From JAOAHC01 sp964593045 (GTDB taxonomy: Bacteria; Bacillota; Clostridia; TANB77; CAG-465), in the NCBI GenBank assembly GCA_964593045.1, contig CAZQJQ010000028.1, forward strand, positions 1-12,220: DNA of 12,220 nt, given 5' to 3'. Below, piece after piece: positions 6,127 to 12,220 of this stretch (position 1 is the first letter of the stretch; each line of letters starts with the position of its first letter). Both the position numbers and the translations under genes were made by a program. The notes beneath the pieces were generated by a model that was not told where the DNA came from, did not search any database, and saw only the letters and a list, made by a program, of their open reading frames with translations.

Positions 6127-7011
6127 ATGAAAAAGATAAAATTAATATATAATTCTATAGCAGGTCAAAGTAAATTCAAATATTTTCTTGATACAATAAT
6201 AGAAAAATTTATGCAAAATGGATTTGAGGTTTCTTTGTTTAGAGCAGGTAAAAAAACAAATTTACAAGAGTATTTAAAGGATACTACTCCCGATAATACT
6301 TATGGAATTGTTGTAGCAGGTGGAGATGGTACTATAAATAGAGTTGTAAATGTAATGATGAGAAATAACATTAAAGTACCACTTGGAATTATACCAGCAG
6401 GAACTTCAAATGATTTTGCAAAACATATAAAAATGCCATATAATTTTTCTGAGTGTATAGATAGAATACTTGCAGGAAATGTACAAGATATTGATGTTGG
6501 ACTTGCAAATGACAAGTATTTTATAAATATATGCTCAGCAGGGTTATTTACAAATGCATCTCAAAAGACAGATATGGGACTTAAAAATGCCATAGGTAAA
6601 CTTTCCTATTTTATAACAGCAGCATACCAACTTTTTAAATATAGACCATTTGAAGTAAAAATAGAAACAGAAAATGATATAATAATAGAAAAGGTAAGTC
6701 TTTTTTTAATATTCAATGGAAGTAGTGCTGGTGGAATTGATAAATTCACATCGGGTTCTAGTATACAAGATGGACTATTAGATATTATTGTAATCAAAGA
6801 TTGTAAATTTCATGAAGCAAGTGCATTACTTGGTAAAATACTTGTAGGAAAACATTTTGATGATAAAAACGTAATATATCTAAAAGAAAAATGGATAAAA
6901 GTAACTAAAATAAAAGGAAAGTGTGATGATCCAGATGTAGATGGTGATGAAGGACCTAAGTTTCCACTTGAAGTAAGATGTATAGAAAAAGGATTAAAGA
7001 TGTTTTTGTAA
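6127..7011 (+). CDS. Diacylglycerol/lipid kinase family protein (YegS/DgkB-like)
   Basis: Proteins of this family phosphorylate diacylglycerol or related lipids with ATP at the inner face of the membrane; in Gram-positives DgkB recycles the diacylglycerol left by lipoteichoic acid synthesis. The 294-residue length fits. Motifs seen: N-terminal LIYNSIAG (6-13, family form YNP-aG), the nucleotide-binding GGDGTIN (65-71), GIIPAGTSNDFA (87-98), a mid-protein GGIDKFTSGSSIQDGLLDI, and near the C-terminus DPDVDGDEGPKFPLEV, where relatives have the DGE motif. The start is ATG at 6127, 9 nt after GAAGGTGA (6111-6118); a GTG at 6115 lies inside that site and is unlikely. About 28 nt separate it from the propeller gene and about 23 nt from the HD-hydrolase gene. 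True substrate cannot be fixed by sequence, so I give no symbol. Confidence 0.92.
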   Translation: MKKIKLIYNSIAGQSKFKYFLDTIIEKFMQNGFEVSLFRAGKKTNLQEYLKDTTPDNTYGIVVAGGDGTINRVVNVMMRNNIKVPLGIIPAGTSNDFAKHIKMPYNFSECIDRILAGNVQDIDVGLANDKYFINICSAGLFTNASQKTDMGLKNAIGKLSYFITAAYQLFKYRPFEVKIETENDIIIEKVSLFLIFNGSSAGGIDKFTSGSSIQDGLLDIIVIKDCKFHEASALLGKILVGKHFDDKNVIYLKEKWIKVTKIKGKCDDPDVDGDEGPKFPLEVRCIEKGLKMFL

Positions 7012-7034
7012 TAAGTAAGGAGTTCTTTTATACA

Positions 7035-8186
7035 ATGGAAAAATATGAGAAAATAAAAAAACAGATGTTAAATAGTGAAAAATATCTATCTAGTATTGCT
7101 ACAAAATCTAAAGAGGCAATACGATTTAATGACTTAGAAGAAAAAAAGGATATAAGGCTTGAGTATGCTCATGATATAGATAGAATAATACATTCACTTT
7201 CATACACAAGGTATATGGATAAGACACAAGTATTTTCATATTTAAATGATGATCAAATATCAAGAAGAATTACGCATGTTCAGTTTGTATCAAGAGCTTC
7301 TAGAACTATAGCAAGAGCTCTTGGCTTAAATGAGGATTTGTGTGAAGCAATTTCACTTGGACATGATATAGGGCATGTGCCATTTGGACATGAAGGTGAA
7401 TATATTTTAAATGATATTTCAATAAAACAAACTGGCAAAATATTTGCACATAATGTCCAAAGTGTAAGGAATTTTTTAAATATTGAAAAATGTGGCAAAG
7501 GTATTAACTTAACTATACAAACTTTAGATGGAATATTATGTCATAATGGAGAGTTTGTATCTGATCAGTATAGACCAAGAAAAGTAAATTTAGAAAGTAT
7601 ATCAGAAGATTTTCTTAAAATATATAATTCATGTTATGAAGATTCAAAAAATATAAAAAAATTAGTACCAATGACAATTGAAGGCTGTGTTGTAAGAATA
7701 TCTGATATAATAGGGTATATTGGAAAAGACATAGAAGATGCAATAATGCTGGGTAAATTTGAAAGAGATAGTATTCCAAAACATGTTGTGGATGTTCTTG
7801 GTAATAATAATGTAGATATTATGAATAATATTATTCTTGATGTTATAACAAATAGTGCAGGTAAAGACTATATTACAATGTCAGATGCGGTATATATGGC
7901 TGTAAAAGAATTAAAAAAATTTAATTTTGATAATATATATAGTAAATCACTTAGTAAAGAAGAATTAAAAAATGTAACAAATATGTTTAATAAACTATTT
8001 TTCTACTATTTAGAAATGGTCGAGAAAAATAATAAACAAAGTGACATATATACATCATTTTTAAATAATATGAATGATGTATATGTGAAAAATACAACAA
8101 ATAAAAGAAAAGTAATAGATTATATTGCTGGTATGACAGATAGATATATGTGTCAGATGTATGATAAAAATATAAAGGGGAGATAG
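7035..8186 (+). CDS. dGTP triphosphohydrolase-like HD-domain protein
   Basis: The family removes triphosphate from dGTP or other dNTPs, adjusting the nucleotide pool in the cytoplasm. In the 383-residue product the sequence from about 41 to 122 follows the Dgt pattern closely: HDIDRIIHSLSYTR, KTQVF, THVQFVSRASRTIARALGL, then EAISLGHDIGHVPFGHEGE. The metal-binding HD set is complete: H81, H110-D111 and D224 (in VVRISDIIGY). Downstream HNVQSVRNF (139-147) and the NLTIQTLDGIL segment (158-168) are also family features. It is shorter than the roughly 500-residue enterobacterial Dgt, like many Gram-positive members. I chose ATG at 7035, preceded by AAGGAG (7017-7022, about 12 nt away). An upstream in-frame ATG at 6978 lies inside the lipid-kinase gene and has no site. 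Only 2 nt separate it from leuS. Substrate range is uncertain. Confidence 0.93.
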   Translation: MEKYEKIKKQMLNSEKYLSSIATKSKEAIRFNDLEEKKDIRLEYAHDIDRIIHSLSYTRYMDKTQVFSYLNDDQISRRITHVQFVSRASRTIARALGLNEDLCEAISLGHDIGHVPFGHEGEYILNDISIKQTGKIFAHNVQSVRNFLNIEKCGKGINLTIQTLDGILCHNGEFVSDQYRPRKVNLESISEDFLKIYNSCYEDSKNIKKLVPMTIEGCVVRISDIIGYIGKDIEDAIMLGKFERDSIPKHVVDVLGNNNVDIMNNIILDVITNSAGKDYITMSDAVYMAVKELKKFNFDNIYSKSLSKEELKNVTNMFNKLFFYYLEMVEKNNKQSDIYTSFLNNMNDVYVKNTTNKRKVIDYIAGMTDRYMCQMYDKNIKGR

Positions 8187-8188
8187 AA

Positions 8189-10603
8189 ATGTATAATAAA
8201 CAAATAGATGCAAAATGGCAAAAAATATGGGAAGAGAAAAATGCGTTTAAAGCAGTAGATTTTGATACTAAACCTAAATTTTATGGCCTTATTGAATTTC
8301 CATATCCTTCAGGAGCAGGACTACATGTAGGACATGCACGTGCATTTATGGGAATGGAAGCAATATCTAGAAAAAAAAGATTACAAGGATATAATGTACT
8401 TTTTCCTATAGGTTTTGATGCATTTGGACTTCCTACTGAAAACTATGCTATGAAAACAGGAATACATCCAAGGAATGTTACTGATAACAATATAGAAATA
8501 TTTACAAAACAATTAAAATCAATAGGCTTTTCTTTCGATTGGAATAGGGTAATAGATACAACAAAACCTGAGTATTTTAAATGGACACAATGGATATTCT
8601 TGAAACTGTTTGAAAAAGGACTTGCATATAAAGATAAAACATATGTAAATTACTGTCCCAAATGTAGAGTTGTTCTTGCAAATGAAGAATCTCAAGGTGG
8701 AAAATGTGATAGATGTGATTCAGAAGTAGTTCAAAAAGAAAAAGAAGTTTGGATGTTAAAAATAACAGATTATGCTGATAAATTATTAGAAGAACTTAAA
8801 CATTTAGACTTTAGTTCAAGAGTAAAATTGGAACAAGAAAATTGGATTGGAAGATCATATGGAGCAGAAATTGATTTTAAAATAGAAAATAAAACTGAAA
8901 AATTAAGAGTGTTTACAACGCGTCCTGATACTATATTTGGTGTAACATATATGGTTGTAGCTCCTGAACATAATATAATTGATAAATTAAAGAATAATAT
9001 ACAAAACGTAGATGAGATAGAAGAATACAGATTAAAAGCAAGTAAAAAATCTGAATTTGAAAGAGTAGAATTATCAAAAGAAAAAACAGGTGTAGAAATA
9101 AAAGGAATAAAAGCTATAAATCCTGTAACACAAGAAGCTATACCTATATTTGTAGCAGACTATGTTATGATGGGATATGGAACAGGTGCAATAATGGCGG
9201 TTCCAGCACATGATGAAAGAGATTTTGAGTTTGCTAAAAAATTTGGAATTAATATAAAACAAGTGATAGCTGCCACTATGGAAGATAATAAAAATATTAT
9301 AGAAGATGAAGCATATACAGAAGATGGTATATTAATAAACTCAGACTTTTTAAATGGATTAGATGTACCTACAGCAAAACAAAAAGCTATTGAATATATA
9401 GAAAAAAAAGAATATGGGAAAAAGCAAACTAATTATCATATGAAAGACTGGGCATTTGCACGACAAAGGTATTGGGGAGAGCCAGTGCCAATTATAAAAT
9501 GTGAGAAGTGTGGGCTTGTTGCAGTACCTGAAAAAGACTTGCCACTACAATTACCTGAATTAAAAGAATTTATGCCAGGTGAGGATGGAGAATCTCCTTT
9601 AGCTAAAGTTGAATCTTGGGTAAATACAGTATGTCCTCATTGTGGATGCCCTGCTAAAAGAGAAACAGATACAATGCCTCAATGGGCTGGGTCTAGTTGG
9701 TATTTTTTAAGATATATTGATCCTAAAAACAACAATGAATTAGCATCTCCTGAAAAATTAAAATATTGGTTACCTGTTGATTGGTATAACGGTGGAATGG
9801 AGCATGTAACAAGACATTTAATTTATTCTAGATTTTGGCATAGATTTCTATATGATATAGGTGTTGTACCAACAAAAGAACCATATGAAAAAAGGACAGC
9901 TCAAGGACTTATACTAGGGCCTGATGGTGAAAAAATGTCTAAGTCAAAAGGTAATGTTGTAAATCCAGATGATATAGTAAAAGAATATGGAGCAGATACT
10001 TTAAGGACTTATGTTTTATTTATTGGTGAATATTCACAAGCAGCTCCGTGGTCAGAAAATGGAGTAAAAGGTGCAAAGAAATTTCTAGATAGAGTAATGA
10101 GATTAGAAAATTTATCAACTGATGAAAAAACATATTCTAAAGAAATTGAAAGAGAACTAAATCTTGTTATAAAAAAAGTGACAAATGATATAGAAGAAAT
10201 GAAATATAACACGGCGATCGCAGCTATGATGTCATATGTAAATGTGTTATATAAACAAGAAAAAGTAGATAAAGACTATATAAAGCCATTACTTCAAATA
10301 TTAAATCCAATAGCACCTCATGTAACAGAAGAATTATGGCAAAAATTAGGATTTGAAGGATATATATTTGAGTCTAAATGGCCAGATTATGATGAAAGTA
10401 AAATATTAACAGATACTGTTGAACTTGCTGTACAAATAAATGGAGTAGTAAGATTTAAAATAGTTGTAGATACATCATTAACTGAAAAAGAAATAGAAGA
10501 GAATGTTTTAAAAGATGAAAGGCTAACTAGTTATACTAATGGAAAGAGTATAAAAAAAGTTATAGTTATAAAGTCAAGAATAGTAAATGTTGTTGTAAAT
10601 TAA
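8189..10603 (+). CDS. leuS: Leucine--tRNA ligase
   Basis: Class I aminoacyl-tRNA synthetase that charges tRNA-Leu; 804 residues is the usual bacterial length. Landmarks in order: the HIGH-type motif HVGH (46-49) within PYPSGAGLHVGH; a zinc-knuckle-like Cys set (C156, C159, C173, C176); the CP1 editing domain with TTRPDTIFG (243-251) and GTGAIMAVPAHDERD (331-345) including D345 used in proofreading; a second Cys set (C438, C441, C482, C485); GSSWYFLRYIDP before the catalytic core resumes; KMSKS (582-586); and an anticodon-binding/C-terminal region ending with a normal small domain. Catalytic and editing signatures look intact. The ATG follows AAGGGGAGA at good spacing, and the upstream gene ends 2 nt before, leaving no room for a T-box leader; expression must come from the operon promoter or an internal one. 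Confidence 0.99.
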   Translation: MYNKQIDAKWQKIWEEKNAFKAVDFDTKPKFYGLIEFPYPSGAGLHVGHARAFMGMEAISRKKRLQGYNVLFPIGFDAFGLPTENYAMKTGIHPRNVTDNNIEIFTKQLKSIGFSFDWNRVIDTTKPEYFKWTQWIFLKLFEKGLAYKDKTYVNYCPKCRVVLANEESQGGKCDRCDSEVVQKEKEVWMLKITDYADKLLEELKHLDFSSRVKLEQENWIGRSYGAEIDFKIENKTEKLRVFTTRPDTIFGVTYMVVAPEHNIIDKLKNNIQNVDEIEEYRLKASKKSEFERVELSKEKTGVEIKGIKAINPVTQEAIPIFVADYVMMGYGTGAIMAVPAHDERDFEFAKKFGINIKQVIAATMEDNKNIIEDEAYTEDGILINSDFLNGLDVPTAKQKAIEYIEKKEYGKKQTNYHMKDWAFARQRYWGEPVPIIKCEKCGLVAVPEKDLPLQLPELKEFMPGEDGESPLAKVESWVNTVCPHCGCPAKRETDTMPQWAGSSWYFLRYIDPKNNNELASPEKLKYWLPVDWYNGGMEHVTRHLIYSRFWHRFLYDIGVVPTKEPYEKRTAQGLILGPDGEKMSKSKGNVVNPDDIVKEYGADTLRTYVLFIGEYSQAAPWSENGVKGAKKFLDRVMRLENLSTDEKTYSKEIERELNLVIKKVTNDIEEMKYNTAIAAMMSYVNVLYKQEKVDKDYIKPLLQILNPIAPHVTEELWQKLGFEGYIFESKWPDYDESKILTDTVELAVQINGVVRFKIVVDTSLTEKEIEENVLKDERLTSYTNGKSIKKVIVIKSRIVNVVVN

Positions 10604-10626
10604 AACAAAAGAAAGGTGGAAATTAA

Positions 10627-12087
10627 GTGTTTTTAGGAATGAATTGGTATGAATTTTATCAAATATATATTGAACTAATTAAAGCTCTATTACTAGTATT
10701 AGTCGGTATGATTTTATATCGTTTTTCTGTACTTAACAGATTAAGAGATGAAAAATTAGTTAAAAAGCAAGCATGTACAGATCCACTTACAGGTGGAGGA
10801 AATAGGACATTATTTTTAAAAGAAATAGATTACCATATAAAAAAAGGCAAGAAGTTTGCTCTATGTTTTTTCGACTTAGATGGATTTAAACAAATAAATG
10901 ATACAATGGGGCATGATGCAGGAGATGAACTATTAAGAATATTATATAAAATGTTGCAAGATAATCTTCCTAAAAATGCAAGTGCATATAGGCTTGGTGG
11001 AGATGAATTTGCAATAATAATGGCAAATATAGAAACAACAGAAGATATTACAAATATATTAGATAATATAAAAAAAGAATTAACCAAACCAATTGTAATA
11101 GAAAATACAACTATATCACTTGAATATAGTCTAGGTGTTTCAATATTTCCAACTGATGCCAAAGATAGAAAAGAATTACTATCTTATGCTGATGATGCAA
11201 TGTATTATGTTAAAGAAAATGGTAAAAATAATTATTATTTTCATAATAAGGCATTAAAAGCTAAATATGAGAACAAAAATAAGATGGAAATTGATTTAAA
11301 AAGAGCATATGAAAACAATGAATTTAATATTGAATTTCAACCAAGAATTGATTTAAAAGATAGAACAAAAATAGCATTTGAAGCACTAACTTATTGGAAT
11401 CATCCAACACTAGGATATCTTAAAGCAGAGTATTTTATAAATCAAGCAGAGGATTTAGGATTAATTATTAAATTAGACGAAATGGTTCTAAAAAAATGTA
11501 TAGAAAAATTAAATAAATTAAAGCAAGATGGATATAACAATGTAACTATAGCAGTTAATATGTCTAATTTAAGAGCAAGAAGAACAGATTTTGTTGATAA
11601 TTTGTGTACTATTGCTAAAGAACATGAATTTTCTAAAGGTGAAATACAAATAGAATTTACTGATGTTGTAAATGTAAAATACATAGAAAATTATAAGATA
11701 ATGTTTGAAAAATTAAAAAATGTTGGCTTTACAATTGCAATAACTAATATAGAAACAAAATATGAAATACTTACTCTTTTAAAAGAGTTGCCTGTAGATG
11801 AATTAAAAATAAATGTAAAATACCTATCTGAAAAAGATAAATTTAATGAGCAGATAATAAGAGATATAATAAAACTCGGAAAAGATTTAAAATATATGAT
11901 AAATGTAACTCATATAGATAGAGAAAGCGAATTTAAAGAAATAATAAATAATGATGTGGATAGTGTGCAAGGAAATTATTTTTTTAAAAGAATAAAAATA
12001 GAAAATATAGACAGTTACATGAAAGATTATTTAGAGTATATGAAAAATACTGATAAAATAATAAAAAATACAAATTCTAAAATTTAA
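10627..12087 (+). CDS. Membrane-anchored GGDEF-EAL protein: probable diguanylate cyclase with degenerate EAL domain
   Basis: GGDEF domains make the second messenger c-di-GMP and EAL domains degrade it. This 486-residue protein has one hydrophobic segment (about 15-36), a short linker, a GGDEF domain (about 45-205) and an EAL-like domain (about 230-478). The cyclase half has DPLTGGGNR (52-60), FFDLDGFKQIND (81-92) and an exact RLGGDEF (GGDEF 124-128). The inhibitory I-site RxxD expected at 115-118 reads PKNA. The EAL half keeps EAL (252-254), N311, E343, K394 and a QG before the end. The two metal-binding aspartates of DDFGTG are Thr373-Asn374, and the AEGVET glutamates are replaced (the segment reads VTHIDR), so phosphodiesterase activity is unlikely. 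The start is GTG at 10627, 7 nt after AGGTGG (10614-10619); ATG at 10639 is too far. It follows leuS by 23 nt. No sensor domain is visible. Confidence 0.92.
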   Translation: MFLGMNWYEFYQIYIELIKALLLVLVGMILYRFSVLNRLRDEKLVKKQACTDPLTGGGNRTLFLKEIDYHIKKGKKFALCFFDLDGFKQINDTMGHDAGDELLRILYKMLQDNLPKNASAYRLGGDEFAIIMANIETTEDITNILDNIKKELTKPIVIENTTISLEYSLGVSIFPTDAKDRKELLSYADDAMYYVKENGKNNYYFHNKALKAKYENKNKMEIDLKRAYENNEFNIEFQPRIDLKDRTKIAFEALTYWNHPTLGYLKAEYFINQAEDLGLIIKLDEMVLKKCIEKLNKLKQDGYNNVTIAVNMSNLRARRTDFVDNLCTIAKEHEFSKGEIQIEFTDVVNVKYIENYKIMFEKLKNVGFTIAITNIETKYEILTLLKELPVDELKINVKYLSEKDKFNEQIIRDIIKLGKDLKYMINVTHIDRESEFKEIINNDVDSVQGNYFFKRIKIENIDSYMKDYLEYMKNTDKIIKNTNSKI

Positions 12088-12111
12088 TTGTTGAAAAAAT
12101 TACTAAAAATG

Positions 12112-12140
12112 TTGACAAATATTAATTTATAGTTTATAAT
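12112..12140 (+). promoter_or_regulatory. Sigma-A promoter of the tRNA-Val gene
   Basis: TTGACA (12112-12117) and TATAAT (12135-12140) are exact consensus with a 17-nt spacer, preceded by A-rich sequence that could act as an UP element. The predicted start near 12147 leaves a leader of about 15 nt before the mature tRNA. An exact consensus promoter is typical of stable RNA genes. Confidence 0.9.
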
Positions 12141-12161
12141 AATACATGTCAACAAATTAGT

Positions 12162-12220
12162 GGGCGCTTAGCTCAGTTGGGAGAGCATCTGCCTTACAAG
12201 CAGGGGGTCATAGGTTCGAG
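12162..12220 (+). tRNA. tRNA-Val (anticodon TAC), 3' end cut off by window end
   Basis: Visible parts: acceptor 5' strand GGGCGCT (12162-12168), D-arm GCTC...GAGC, anticodon stem TCTGC/GCAGG enclosing the 7-nt loop CTTACAA with anticodon TAC (reads Val GUA and probably other Val codons), a five-base variable region, and the start of the T-arm ending in GGTTCGAG. About 59 of roughly 76 bases are present. The 3' acceptor strand should end in CCCA and probably an encoded CCA. Confidence 0.96.

Noticed and set aside
6978..7034. Upstream ATG extending the dGTPase-like protein by 19 residues into the lipid-kinase gene
   Set aside because: No Shine-Dalgarno precedes it, whereas AAGGAG precedes the ATG at 7035, and the extra residues are just another frame of the lipid-kinase C-terminus.
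1..12220. CRISPR array, insertion sequence, integrase, toxin-antitoxin pair or defence cassette
   Set aside because: No spaced direct-repeat array, transposase or recombinase motifs, or typical small two-gene modules were found; the gene content is largely housekeeping.

Overview
The window is AT-rich bacterial DNA that reads as chromosomal sequence from a low-GC Bacillota, most likely an anaerobic Clostridia-type organism. This is inferred from consensus sigma-A promoters with 17-nt spacers, GGAGG-type ribosome binding sites, TTG and GTG starts alongside ATG, arginine mostly as AGA, a cell-wall gene (murC), and membrane-anchored TPR and DUF5050-like proteins. Most of the content is housekeeping. 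I see no mobile element, CRISPR array or obvious defence cassette.

Layout. Bases 1-7 look like the encoded 3' end of a tRNA, followed by a strong rho-independent terminator (24-64). An uncharacterised gene (147-1043) follows as its own unit, with a perfect consensus promoter (96-124). It faces murC (1129-2541, minus strand), and the two share an apparently bidirectional terminator hairpin (1067-1096) flanked by three 10-bp repeats. murC and a membrane TPR protein gene (2731-3924) diverge from a 189-bp intergenic region holding a good promoter for each. Directly behind the TPR gene is a highly diverged DprA/Smf-like reading frame (3925-4857). It has lost the family's ligand-binding motifs and probably lacks a normal start codon.

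A new promoter (4893-4921) opens a tight operon of five plus-strand genes: a membrane-anchored beta-propeller protein (DUF5050-like), a diacylglycerol/lipid kinase family protein, a dGTPase-like HD hydrolase, leucyl-tRNA synthetase (leuS), and a membrane GGDEF-EAL protein. The last has an intact diguanylate cyclase signature but a degraded EAL domain. No terminator is visible before the final element, a tRNA-Val(TAC) gene (from 12162, cut by the window end), which has its own perfect promoter (12112-12140).

How the genes fit together. MurC makes a peptidoglycan precursor. The lipid kinase and the two membrane-anchored proteins belong to the envelope. The HD hydrolase would act on the dNTP pool, LeuRS and tRNA-Val serve translation, and the GGDEF protein would make c-di-GMP. 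The operon looks like a typical mixed housekeeping cluster, not one pathway. The points most worth a second look are the eroded DprA-like gene with its possible AUA start, the one-sided GGDEF-EAL protein, and the orphan gene next to the tRNA end.
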